Below, one piece after another: positions 42,676 through 52,006 of a DNA stretch of 64,000 nucleotides (the stretch's first letter is position 1; each line of letters opens with the position of its first letter). The notes under the pieces were generated by a model. It was not told the origin of the DNA. It made no database searches and saw only the letters and a program-made list of their open reading frames with translations. The DNA lies in contig NZ_CP045687.1 of assembly GCF_009601705.1 (NCBI RefSeq), positions 904,630 to 968,629 of the forward strand, in the 5' to 3' direction. This DNA is from Sulfolobus sp. E5-1-F (GTDB taxonomy: Archaea > Thermoproteota > Thermoprotei_A > Sulfolobales > Sulfolobaceae). Made by a program: the position numbers and the translations under genes.

Positions 42676-43724
42676 AAGCAGAGGAAGCATTCAAATCCAT
42701 ATTTGGAGTAGAAGTAGAAAAGGTAAAACAATATTTTTCTGATCTAAGTAAAGAAGATCCTAAAAGTGTGGTACCACAAGGTAAGGTAATTAACGTATAT
42801 CTAGTAATAAGGGCAAATAACGAGCTACTAATAAGGCATGAAGGAGGAGAGGATATATCACTAGGAACATTTGAAAATGAGAAATATCCCATAATATTAT
42901 ACGACAAGTTCCAGTCAGCTTACAGAAGAAAAGAACTAGAACTATTGAGAGCTAACTATATTGCAAAGAAAGTAGAGGTGAACAAAATAAGAGGAAAGGA
43001 CGACGACTGGTTCTGTGCCTTAAGGCCAACTGCTGCGGTTAAGAAACAAGAAGAAAGAATGGGTGGGTTATGTGGAGAGTGCCCAGACTGTATGACATTT
43101 GGATTTGCAGTAAGAGAAGGAGGAAATTACAACGTAAAGAGTAGAATTGAAGGCGACTTACTAATATCTACAACACCAGAATCTAAGAGTGTAGTTGTTA
43201 GAACCTTCAATGCAGTTGACGATATTAAAAAAACCACCTTAATTGGAGGAGAAGAGGAGGGTGCAGGGAGAACTGGAGCACTGTTCAGATACTCATTAGT
43301 AAAGGAAGGTACAATATTTGTAGGAAAAATTGCTATGAAGGATATTGGCTTAAACGACTTCCTAGTGAAAATTGCAACCCTATCAACTATTAGCAAATTA
43401 GGAGGAAGGACCACTGACTTCGGTAACGTAAAAGTCTTCATTCCGGCCATAATGTTTAGCACTTACGAAATATCCTCAAGCTACGACATATTTACCAAAG
43501 TTAAAGGCAAGGAAAATGTTGAAGACTTAATACAAATAATAAATAGACACTTAGAAGACATAAAGAAAGGAGTATTAGTAACATCTAAGGACTTCTCTGA
43601 AAACATACAGAAGATATTGTTTGACCAAAACGGTATGTTAGATAGTGACATAGTACTAAAAGCCTGGGAGGAGGCAAAGAACTTTAAGCTATCAATAGAG
43701 TCGTCCACCAGATCTAAGAAGTGA
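42672..43724 (+). CDS. csc2: Csc2 (Cas7d) backbone of type I-D
   Basis: The 350-residue protein is the I-D Cas7. Landmarks are [15 protein letters not shown]-like N-terminal sequence, the cysteine motif [14 protein letters not shown] (about residues 135-150) and [14 protein letters not shown]. Csc2 multimerises along the crRNA. It is translationally coupled to cas10d and is separated from csc1 by six bases. Confidence 0.93.
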   Translation: MKAEEAFKSIFGVEVEKVKQYFSDLSKEDPKSVVPQGKVINVYLVIRANNELLIRHEGGEDISLGTFENEKYPIILYDKFQSAYRRKELELLRANYIAKKVEVNKIRGKDDDWFCALRPTAAVKKQEERMGGLCGECPDCMTFGFAVREGGNYNVKSRIEGDLLISTTPESKSVVVRTFNAVDDIKKTTLIGGEEEGAGRTGALFRYSLVKEGTIFVGKIAMKDIGLNDFLVKIATLSTISKLGGRTTDFGNVKVFIPAIMFSTYEISSSYDIFTKVKGKENVEDLIQIINRHLEDIKKGVLVTSKDFSENIQKILFDQNGMLDSDIVLKAWEEAKNFKLSIESSTRSKK

Positions 43725-43730
43725 GAGGTA

Positions 43731-44498
43731 ATGCTCTATAAAGTAACATACAAGTTAGAAGGCATTCTAATTTTTTCTACTGAAGTCAGACCTATGATCA
43801 GTAGAGGAAACCCGATGGGCTCTTACATATCCCCGCTACCCTACATTCACAATTATCCAATAATCTACGCAATCAATGGCAAAAGTTGTGAAGCCTACTT
43901 CGTTTTCCCCTCATTACACGAAAGCTACTACGAAGAAAGAAAACATAAAGGAGAAAAATTAAACTACACCACAGTTAAGGAAATATTGGATAACGCCAAA
44001 AAAGGAATAGGCTTTTATCCCTTTCCCCTAATACCTAAGAAAATAGTCACCTCATCTTTCCTAATGTCGGCAGAATCGTGGAGCTATGGTTTATTAACGA
44101 GATCGCCAACTAAGAACGTATTTCCTAGATTAACCAGTTACACTGCATTTATGCCGGAGTCTGAATTTGTAAGCTATCTAGTAACTGATGGCAAATTCCA
44201 AATACCGGAATGGATAAGAATAGGCAAAAAAAGATGGGGAATAATGAAAATCAACGCGCAACCATTGGAAATTAAGAAAGTTAATGAATTACAACAATGT
44301 GTAACCTCATTCCCTATTAACGTAAATGATGCCGAATATTTCGGTTATAAAGTTATAAGTTACTCCAAATTACTTGAGACTCCTTCCCTTGAGGAAGGAA
44401 TAATAGGATGGGCTAACTTGGAAAAATGCCTAGAAATAGTTACTAAATACGAAAGAATAACCCTTCCAATACCTAAACCTTTTTTACCTGAGGTATAA
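43731..44498 (+). CDS. csc1: Csc1 (Cas5d-type) subunit of type I-D
   Basis: The 255-residue protein occupies the Cas5 position of the I-D effector. It begins with a RAMP strand ([14 protein letters not shown]) and contains the Csc1 pattern [10 protein letters not shown] and [19 protein letters not shown] immediately upstream serves as ribosome binding site. It lies between csc2 and cas3d, in the canonical I-D order, with gaps of 6 and 4 bases. Confidence 0.9.
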   Translation: MLYKVTYKLEGILIFSTEVRPMISRGNPMGSYISPLPYIHNYPIIYAINGKSCEAYFVFPSLHESYYEERKHKGEKLNYTTVKEILDNAKKGIGFYPFPLIPKKIVTSSFLMSAESWSYGLLTRSPTKNVFPRLTSYTAFMPESEFVSYLVTDGKFQIPEWIRIGKKRWGIMKINAQPLEIKKVNELQQCVTSFPINVNDAEYFGYKVISYSKLLETPSLEEGIIGWANLEKCLEIVTKYERITLPIPKPFLPEV

Positions 44499-44502
44499 TT
44501 TA

Positions 44503-46494
44503 ATGAGTGAAGTACAGCTTAAAGTACCCGCAGTTTATCTACCTCTAGGAAATCTGAAGATAAACGGTATTCAATTAAGGAAATTTCAAGAAGACCTATT
44601 TTACGAACTTGACAATTCCAGAAAAATCTTATTAGAAGCCCCAACAGGCTCTGGAAAAACCTTCTCTATCATAGTCCTCCTATCGAAACTAGTATTCCAA
44701 GGCTCAAAATTACCCATTATTGGAATATACCCCTCTAGAGTACTAGTTTACGATCAAAAGAAGTCAATAATTAATACGCTTAAGGACATGGGATTCAAGG
44801 AGGAAAAGGAGGACTATTATTTCACAGGGCAGTCAAGAATAAGCAACCTACAAAATTGTGGAAAATACATGGTAAAAGGAGAGGATAACACGTGCGAAAA
44901 GAACATTAGCTTAGTTTTAGTGGATTTGACAAGTGAAACTAATAAGAAAGCTTATGACATTTTACAAAATTTGAAAGCTAGTGACTACTTGATAATGTTA
45001 ACAGTACCAGAGTACCCATATATGTATATTTCTCATATAGGTAAAGTGGAGGATTTCAGCAGAGTAATAGAAGCAGTAGCGAAGGGAAAAGTGAATAATT
45101 TACAAATAAGGAAAAGTAACATAGAACATATATTCAATGAGTTTACTAAATACTTTAACGGATATTTCTTTATAGATGAGTATCACTTATATACTGGGCT
45201 TGCTAGAGCTTCACTTTACACTTTGATAAGAATGATAGACGATTTCAACTCCTCGCAACCAATACACAAGTTCGTTTTCTCATCAGCCACACCGTTAAGT
45301 GGTATTCATGTGGATAAGGTAATAAGAGCCCAAACGTTCCCTAATGGGTCTAAAATAAGAAAGGACACGACGTTAATTTTCCACTTAACAAACAAAACTA
45401 ACGCACAAGAGGCACTAGTAGATTACGTAACGTCATTACAAACAAATGGCAGAAGAAGTAATAGTAACAACAATAGAAAAGTTGGAATAATAGTTGATAG
45501 AGTGTATTATATAAGTAAAATTTGTGAGAAGATACAAGCTGCTGTTGTTTGGGGACTAGATAGAGATTATGGTCTTTGTAGAAAAAGCTCAGACATTAAA
45601 AATGAAAAAGTAATAGTTGGAAATAGCGCAATATCGTTTGGCATTGATATTCCAGATCTAGACGAAGGGTACATTCATTCCCACGATGCGGAAACCGCCA
45701 TACAGAGAATAGGAAGGTTTGGAAGACATGGTGAAGGTAGTGCTGAAATTCACATTTTCACTACCGCTAAATATAGCGTCGTCAACTTCTTAAACTCAGT
45801 AAAGGATAAACCCCTCTCCCTTTTCGAATATGTCGATGTCATCAGAAAAGTCTTCAAAAGTAGAGAAGACGATAAGTTAGATCAGATTCCACTATCCAAG
45901 GAGAGGTCTGAAATAATATATAAGACATATGAGTATCTAAAGCTAATTTCACAGTCCTCAGAAATGTTACAAATAAAAGGTTATACCCCACCCCAAGTAT
46001 CTGGATTAATAAAACTAAGGCCATCAGCCGAGGATTACTTCAAAGTATTTGCATATAGACCAGGGAGAATAGTTGGAAAATGGTGTAATGGAAATGAGGA
46101 TGACCTCTTCACTCTAATAAGAAACTTCGAATACGATAAGAACAACGGATGTTTTAAGGAAACCCCATCCAGACAGAACCCAGAGGTTTACTTGGAGAAC
46201 ATTCCCCAGAATAAATTCTACTCATTTCTCGAATTCGACCAAATATCTAAGCCATTAATAAACATTAACGGATTAACATTAAGGTTGAACGTAATAAAAG
46301 GACTAGAGGATTCGTACGTTTTAATAATAACGGAAGACGATATGAAAGGATTATGGGACGACTTTTACGAAATGGCTAGATTAGTAGCAAGTTACGCCTC
46401 AGCATTTGTATCCTGCTATAAGAAAAATAGGAGAATTAATAACAGACAAGAATACGAATGTGATAGTGTTGATGCATTGTTACTGTTCATATAA
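44503..46494 (+). CDS. cas3d: Cas3d helicase of type I-D
   Basis: The 663-residue SF2 helicase has Walker A EAPTGSGKT (about 46-54), motif II DEYH in FIDEYHLYTG (about 225-228, in place of DEAH), SSAT, and motif VI QRIGRFGRHG. No HD domain is present, as expected for I-D, where the nuclease is on Cas10d. The C-terminal part matches nothing I can name. It ends the I-D operon; a repeat pair and copy 5 of the dispersed element follow. Confidence 0.9.
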   Translation: MSEVQLKVPAVYLPLGNLKINGIQLRKFQEDLFYELDNSRKILLEAPTGSGKTFSIIVLLSKLVFQGSKLPIIGIYPSRVLVYDQKKSIINTLKDMGFKEEKEDYYFTGQSRISNLQNCGKYMVKGEDNTCEKNISLVLVDLTSETNKKAYDILQNLKASDYLIMLTVPEYPYMYISHIGKVEDFSRVIEAVAKGKVNNLQIRKSNIEHIFNEFTKYFNGYFFIDEYHLYTGLARASLYTLIRMIDDFNSSQPIHKFVFSSATPLSGIHVDKVIRAQTFPNGSKIRKDTTLIFHLTNKTNAQEALVDYVTSLQTNGRRSNSNNNRKVGIIVDRVYYISKICEKIQAAVVWGLDRDYGLCRKSSDIKNEKVIVGNSAISFGIDIPDLDEGYIHSHDAETAIQRIGRFGRHGEGSAEIHIFTTAKYSVVNFLNSVKDKPLSLFEYVDVIRKVFKSREDDKLDQIPLSKERSEIIYKTYEYLKLISQSSEMLQIKGYTPPQVSGLIKLRPSAEDYFKVFAYRPGRIVGKWCNGNEDDLFTLIRNFEYDKNNGCFKETPSRQNPEVYLENIPQNKFYSFLEFDQISKPLININGLTLRLNVIKGLEDSYVLIITEDDMKGLWDDFYEMARLVASYASAFVSCYKKNRRINNRQEYECDSVDALLLFI

Positions 46495-46523
46495 TTAACT
46501 GAAGTAGCATTCCATTTATTTAT

Positions 46524-46607
46524 ATATTACTAAAAAGGAGTAGCTAGCCGTGAATATTTACACAGTATGTTTGCCGAAACAAATATTACTAAAAGGGGAG
46601 TAGCTAG
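46524..46607. repeat. candidate ectopic mini-CRISPR downstream of cas3d
   Basis: 46524-46547 (24 nt, ATATTACTAAAAAGG then AGTAGCTAG) recurs at 46583-46607 with one inserted base and one change, flanking 35 nt. The period is 59 nt. Dispersed element copy 5 begins three bases later. Confidence 0.5.
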
Positions 46608-46609
46608 AA

Positions 46610-46768
46610 TAATACTTTCCGTAAATTCACCTCAAATCCCCTAAACCTTAAACACTAAGGTATATTCTCTGCAAAAAGATTTAAGAGTTGCAAAGTTTAA
46701 TCGCGTATATGCTATATACAATAGCTTTGGAAAAATCAAACGTCATAGTCGTTCTCAAGAAACTACTA
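46610..46768 (-). mobile_element. dispersed ~170-bp element, copy 5 (diverged)
   Basis: Reverse-oriented and more diverged (about 159 bp): TAATACTTTCCGTAAATTCA at the left, CTTAAACACTAAGGTA, CTGCAAAAAGATTTAAG, GAAAAATCAAACGTCATAG and CAAGAAACTACTA at the right. No target duplication is visible. Confidence 0.55.
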
Positions 46769-46801
46769 ACGACAAGTCCACTATACATAATATTACGCCA
46801 A

Positions 46802-47704
46802 TCACTTAGGCTTATAGACATATGGCGAAAAAGCCTTGAATTCAACTATACTCTTCTTAAGCTCATTAGCCTTAGCGTAAATAACGCTCCTCAACTTCCT
46901 CTTACTCATCATTTCATAAAAATTCCTAGTGATAGCAATTAAGGACTTCGACTCCAGATAACCCTTCCTATCAATGTCAATTGAAAACTTATTCACTGAC
47001 GAAATGACAACGTGAATACCAAAAGGCTTAAACATTTCAGAAAAATCATAAGTTAGAGAAACCCTCCCAGGATAATTCTTATGCATAAAACCATAATACG
47101 GATCAAGACCAGCCGACATCAACGCGTGAGTACAAATTCCATAAATTAAAGAATAGATATAATCAATACTCCTATTAATAGGATCATCATTCCTAGGCTT
47201 TCTACCCGGAAATTCCTTGGGGAGAAACTTCCTCAACTCCTCCCACATCGCCTTACTCAACTCCGCCTCAGCTAGCCTTAACGAATCAATATCCTTCACC
47301 TCACCAATCTTCCTCACATCAACATTTGAAATATAAACCTTATGAATATACGAAAAGTACTTCGCTACATTATACATACCCTTAATTTTACCCTCTATAA
47401 AAGACCTCGCAATAAACAAACCTTGAGAATCGGAAATATTATATTGAGCCTTCCTAATCTCAGAAATTGACGTCAGAAAAGGAGGTACCAACACAACATC
47501 ATATCTCTTCCCGTGAATTAGAACAGGAGCGTTAATTGAGGACAAGAAAAGCAGAGTTCCACTATCAATAACCACCTCACTACCTATAATAACAAGCATA
47601 TCCACATCTAACGTGCTAAACTCCTTAACACCCTTCGAAGTCTCGACAATTAAATCCGAACCCTTCCTCGTTACCTTAGCCTTCTTTATAATTAGTATCA
47701 TCAA
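46802..47704 (-). CDS. cas1: second Cas1, stand-alone, next to the I-D operon
   Basis: The 300-residue integrase has the full catalytic set: E148 ([10 protein letters not shown]), H208 (GFMHKNYPG) and D220/E223 ([11 protein letters not shown]). It is a distinct paralogue of the Cas1 at 30899-31822. It is convergent with cas3d and upstream of it lies array 3, whose leader starts about 1.2 kb away. No cas2 or cas4 accompanies it, which is unusual for a working adaptation module, so it probably borrows Cas2 and Cas4 or acts on its own. The gap to array 3 is full of CRISPR-like short repeats. Confidence 0.92.
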   Translation of the reverse strand: MMILIIKKAKVTRKGSDLIVETSKGVKEFSTLDVDMLVIIGSEVVIDSGTLLFLSSINAPVLIHGKRYDVVLVPPFLTSISEIRKAQYNISDSQGLFIARSFIEGKIKGMYNVAKYFSYIHKVYISNVDVRKIGEVKDIDSLRLAEAELSKAMWEELRKFLPKEFPGRKPRNDDPINRSIDYIYSLIYGICTHALMSAGLDPYYGFMHKNYPGRVSLTYDFSEMFKPFGIHVVISSVNKFSIDIDRKGYLESKSLIAITRNFYEMMSKRKLRSVIYAKANELKKSIVEFKAFSPYVYKPK

Positions 47705-47794
47705 TATAAGAGAAGATAATTTGAATATATAAGTATATTATATATAGAGAGAGAGCTACAATAATATCTCCCTCTTCACCTCAATTACAATAGT

Positions 47795-47948
47795 AGTTAA
47801 TAACACCTATAGTCATGTCTAAGACGCTTCTTTAACTCATCAAAATCATCAAGACAGTTAATCACACCTATACTGATGAGTTTGTAAAACATACATGCCA
47901 ACAACTTCCTCTTGTGTTGTGAACTCTATACTGATGAGTTTGTAAAAC
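47795..47948. repeat. nested pair of candidate ectopic mini-CRISPRs upstream of cas1
   Basis: 47868-47890 and 47926-47948 are identical over 23 nt (CTATACTGATGAG then TTTGTAAAAC), 35 nt apart. The first copy overlaps another, older pair: 47795-47818 and 47856-47879 agree at 21 of 24 positions (AGTTAATNACACCTA core), 37 nt apart. Two successive integrations at neighbouring sites would explain this. Confidence 0.55.
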
Positions 47949-48161
47949 TCTCTTCACCTAAATTGCAACCTTCACTCTGTTCATAAGCTACAACAATTAG
48001 TTTCATCAATATAGTATACCTTACGTCATTAACATCATCCCAGGTTATTAGTAATCAGTACCATCAATCCAACGCTTTCTGATACACTCTTAACAACACA
48101 AAAAACATCAATCCAAGACTTAGTCCATTTTTGACAATTTCTTCCGGCCTTTAAAGTAGGC

Positions 48162-48524
48162 ATCAACATAACACTATACAACAGCTACTAATATGAGTCC
48201 TAAAGACTTGATACTATCAACATAATTAATAATACTATAAGTTAACGCTTTTCATGGCCCTTAGTGTCAATCATTAAATATAACACTATAAGCCAATACT
48301 ATATGCTGTTGATAAAGGACTCGAAGAGGATATTATCAATATAACACTCTGAGGTTCAAAATCAGCACAACTGCTGTCCCTTCCTGCCGTATCATAACAC
48401 TCCGAGAGATTTACTAGTTACAGCCCAACTTACCGAAAAGAGTTTAAAAATAATACTTGTTTCCTCACCTTATCTATTTTACCAAAAATTATCGAAAAGA
48501 TATCATTAATATAACATTTATATT
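48162..48524. repeat. series of degenerate CRISPR-like repeats
   Basis: Variants of ATCAATATAACACTATAAG recur at about 48162, 48216, 48272, 48336 and 48392, steps of roughly 54-64, with a further copy near 48501 and one near 48790 beyond dispersed element copy 6. The spacing is that of a CRISPR array but the copies match only partly. No gene is present in 47949-48565. It could be an eroded array with a third repeat type. Confidence 0.4.
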
Positions 48525-48565
48525 TTCGTTAATTTTATCATTATATTTTAATAACTAATATTATT

Positions 48566-48742
48566 TAGTACTTTACGCAAATTTACCTTAAATCACTTAA
48601 ATCTTAAATAATAATGTAGATTCTCTTTAACGAGATTTAAGTAACTATGAATAGTTAAGGCGTACATAGTATAAATATGCCTTAATCTTACATAGGGAAG
48701 ATTAAACATTATATACTACACCTAATTTTCAGAAAACTACTA
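48566..48742 (-). mobile_element. dispersed ~170-bp element, copy 6
   Basis: Well-preserved 177-bp copy in reverse orientation: TAGTACTTTACGCAAATTTA at the left, AGATTAAACATTATATACTA and CCTAATTTTCAGAAAACTACTA ends at the right (written here in two parts of one motif). Flanks ATTATT and ATCATT agree at five of six bases, a possible aged target duplication. Confidence 0.7.
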
Positions 48743-48937
48743 ATCATTATAGGGAAGAAAGAGAGAGGCAAAAGATGAAAAGAGTTAGTATCATTAATAT
48801 ATAAGTGATTCCGCATTATGCTAGTATTATAATCTCACAGCTTACTGACGTATTATTAATAATATGATACTCGATATAAGCAATTTGAACGCCTTTGAAA
48901 TATTTATATAATAATTCTCTCTATATTAATAAAATAT

Positions 48938-49231
48938 TCTATTATAGAATTGTGATAGAAGTTCTGAATAACTTCATCACTTGTTCTTTAAGATAAATAA
49001 ATTTCGGGTAAAGTAATTTTTCCCTATTCCTCTTTACGTTTATAAACGTGAAAATTCCCTCAATTTTAGGCAAAATCCCCCTTCAAGACCCTTACGTTAG
49101 ACCATTTTAGGTATACCCTAAAATTTCCTAAAGTCCCCTTCCACACCCTAGATGAATCTTTAGGGTATGGAAGAGAGAGTAATGCTTATAAATAGGGAAA
49201 TTCAAATAATTTTTGATGATATCGAGGGTCA
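48938..49231 (+). promoter_or_regulatory. leader of CRISPR array 3
   Basis: This gene-free segment precedes the first repeat. It contains a hairpin-type dyad TTTTAGG-TATAC-CCTAAAA (49105-49123), an inverted second copy of its ATACCCTAAA half near 49168-49177, and a TATA element (CTTATAAAT, about 49185-49193) placing the transcript start about 20 bp before the array. TCTATTATAGAATTG at 48938-48952 matches 15 nt of the array 2 repeat. Confidence 0.7.
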
Positions 49232-50787
49232 GTAACAACGAAAAGAAACTAAAACCGTAGGTGCATGATTCTTCTGGGTCTAAGTAGCCAGTAACAACGA
49301 AAAGAAACTAAAACAAAGTATTTGCCAAAACGCGGAGCAAGTAACGAAGTAACAACGAAAAGAAACTAAAACTCCTTTGACCGGCTGGAATAGGTGGGTC
49401 TGCCATGTAACAACGAAAAGAAACTAAAACTTGTAACCTTTGGACAGAACAGCACTTAGCCTATGTAACAACGAAAAGAAACTAAAACGATGTTCATTGT
49501 CACTCACTGAAGCTTTAAAATAAAGTAACAACGAAAAGAAACTAAAACAGCTATCGCTAATTTCTTACAAAAGTATGCTGATAGTAACAACGAAAAGAAA
49601 CTAAAACTCTTTGTTATTGGCGACTTAAATAGCGGAAACAAAGTAACAACGAAAAGAAACTAAAACTTGAGCCGGCTGAGCAAAAATAATAGCGTCTTTG
49701 TAACAACGAAAAGAAACTAAAACGAACTGAGTTCACTACTCTGTGTGCTACGTTCCACGTAACAACGAAAAGAAACTAAAACTATTGCGCGCACCTTTTT
49801 GCGGTGTCGGCTCCTGTAACAACGAAAAGAAACTAAAACAAATTAAAATATGATTTCCAAATATAAATATATTCGTAACAACGAAAAGAAACTAAAACTC
49901 TAAGAAGCTTACTATATCTTTTAGCCCAATAGCGTAACAACGAAAAGAAACTAAAACGTTAGCTAGTACAATAGATGCAGTTCCTATCGTGAGTAACAAC
50001 GAAAAGAAACTAAAACTGGGGGAATGTTGGGGATCAAGGTATATTGTACGTAACAACGAAAAGAAACTAAAACCTACCAGCAATACACGAGGCACACCAT
50101 TCTCCATGTAACAACGAAAAGAAACTAAAACACACTCTTGCCAGCGTACATACTCTCCTCTATCAGTAACAACGAAAAGAAACTAAAACGTACGCCAAAT
50201 AAATGTAACCATTTTGTATGCCTTCTGTAACAACGAAAAGAAACTAAAACTATATTCCTGCATTTTCTATCCGATATTGGACAGGTAACAACGAAAAGAA
50301 ACTAAAACTTACAAAGTTTTACGATGCTTACGTACAGCAGTGTGGGAGTAACAACGAAAAGAAACTAAAACACCTCTACCTCATCATATCTACGGCCAAC
50401 TTTAACATGTAACAACGAAAAGAAACTAAAACTAATTGCACTTTCTTTAGATTTGAGTAACATTATAAGGTAACAACGAAAAGAAACTAAAACTATGAAC
50501 TAGAGATTATTCAAGGTGCAGGATAAATGTAACAACGAAAAGAAACTAAAACTTCACCCAAGTATATAATGAGAATATAAAATATAAGTAACAACGAAAA
50601 GAAACTAAAACCTGGTGGTGGTGGATGAGCACACTTTACACGTGTAACAACGAAAAGAAACTAAAACCCAGGGCTACATAACTACACTAAGGGGGCTTAA
50701 CTGTAACAACGAAAAGAAACTAAAACGCTTTTATCGTTCAAAAACGTGTAAAGAGTGCTCATCGTAACAACGAAAAGAAACTAAAAC
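49232..50787 (+). CRISPR. CRISPR array 3, leader-proximal part, 27 repeats
   Basis: The 24-nt repeat is GTAACAACGAAAAG followed by AAACTAAAAC, transcribed on the plus strand from the leader at its left. Spacers are about 35-39 nt. I count 27 repeats before the IS, which sits inside the spacer that starts at 50788. The repeat class differs from arrays 1 and 2 and is shared with array 4. Confidence 0.97.
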
Positions 50788-50803
50788 TTCCACTGAGATT
50801 TAT

Positions 50804-51976
50804 GGGAGTGTTCTCATGCAGTCATCTTATTCGAGAACTGTTAGTAAATTTATATCAGATCATCTCTAATATACTGTACTGCCCTCAAGTAAGTCTCGTT
50901 TAAGGGCGTTATCTCCCTAGAGAATACGTGAGGATACATAACGTTCAACAAGGCCAAGCTATATTCCACCATCCTCTGACTCCTATTAACAGCCCTAGTA
51001 TCCCTAGCTAACCTAGCAAGATGAGACCTACACCAAGAATTATGGCTCTCCACAATGTAAGTGTACTTCTTACTAGCTACGCGTTTATCAAGAACTTGAT
51101 AAACACAGTAGTGATCAGTATAGTTTATCCCACTCCTAGGTAACCAGCTCAAGAGGAGACGGAAAGTCCCATAACTTCTGTCCCCAGACTCGTAAAAAGG
51201 TACCCCATCAGAAAGAGCAGTCCAAATCCAGAGATCCGCTCTAACCTTCCCATGCCTAACACGAAGATAAGTCCAGAACTCGTCAAACACTGTAGACTTA
51301 GCAGTGAAACCCTTGAGTTGACCCCTCAATATTACCAAGCTCGTGAAGGCCTTTGTTCCAATCCTCTTCATTAGGCTGTAGATAGTAGTTAATGGTTTTC
51401 CCTCAACTCTTGATATCGCCCTCATGCTCATCCTGTTCAAGTACTCCTTTAAGATTCTCTCCCTTTGTTTTCTATCCATTCTGTGCTTCAACGTGTTGTA
51501 AAACGTTCTTCCACACGCTTTACACTTGTATTTTTCTTTCCCTCTGGATGAGCCGTTCTTGACTACTCTGTTGGAGTTGCATGATGGGCATGTTGGTCTC
51601 TTCTCCCTTCTCCTTCTTATTCCCACTTTCTTCACGTAGTAGTATAGTGTTGATGGTGGGATTCCTATTTTCGTGATCTGAACTCCCAAGGAGTATGCTG
51701 CTAACGCTAGTGCAAGATCCTTTAGCTCGTACTTTCTTGGCTTAAGATTTAAATTTCTTAAAATCAAAAGTATTAGTTGTGCGAGGATTACGGGATCCAT
51801 CTGTAATAGCCTCACAGAGAATCTCGTAATCCTCGCACATAAACCTTATTCTAGAGACCGTCCTTAGCGTTCTAATTCCTTAACCTATAGGTTAAGATGA
51901 GTAATTATAAAAATTTCTAGTCTGATATAATTTTACTAATACTTTTCGAATAAGATGACTGCATGAGAACACTCCC
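50804..51976. mobile_element. ISC1173-type IS1-family element inside a spacer
   Basis: The element is exactly 1173 bp, the length that names ISC1173. Its ends are inverted repeats identical over about 31 bp (GGGAGTGTTCTCATGCAGTC and onward), with similarity continuing for another 20-25 bp. The 8-bp direct repeat AGATTTAT flanks it (50796-50803 and 51977-51984). Removing the IS and one repeat copy restores a 38-nt spacer, so the insertion split spacer 27 of array 3. It contains one transposase gene and a palindrome at 51879-51896. Confidence 0.93.
50850..51815 (-). CDS. IS1-family transposase
   Basis: The 321-residue protein is the single-frame (InsA-InsB fused) transposase of an archaeal IS1-family element. 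The N-terminal half has a zinc finger (CPSCNSNRVVKNG and YKCKACGRTF, about residues 78-107) and a helix-turn-helix, and the C-terminal half has the DDE-type core with VFDEFWTYLR and later YIVESHNSWCRSHLARLARD. It lies wholly within the 1173-bp element and appears intact, so the IS may still be active. Confidence 0.92.
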   Translation of the reverse strand: MRLLQMDPVILAQLILLILRNLNLKPRKYELKDLALALAAYSLGVQITKIGIPPSTLYYYVKKVGIRRRREKRPTCPSCNSNRVVKNGSSRGKEKYKCKACGRTFYNTLKHRMDRKQRERILKEYLNRMSMRAISRVEGKPLTTIYSLMKRIGTKAFTSLVILRGQLKGFTAKSTVFDEFWTYLRVRHGKVRADLWIWTALSDGVPFYESGDRSYGTFRLLLSWLPRSGINYTDHYCVYQVLDKRVASKKYTYIVESHNSWCRSHLARLARDTRAVNRSQRMVEYSLALLNVMYPHVFSREITPLNETYLRAVQYIRDDLI

Positions 51977-52006
51977 AGATTTATTGCTAGAGTTTCAGCT
52001 TGTTCT

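Noticed and set aside
46688-46942. 84-codon plus-strand frame upstream of and inside the second cas1
   Set aside because: It is antisense to cas1 and runs through dispersed element copy 5; composition is not gene-like.
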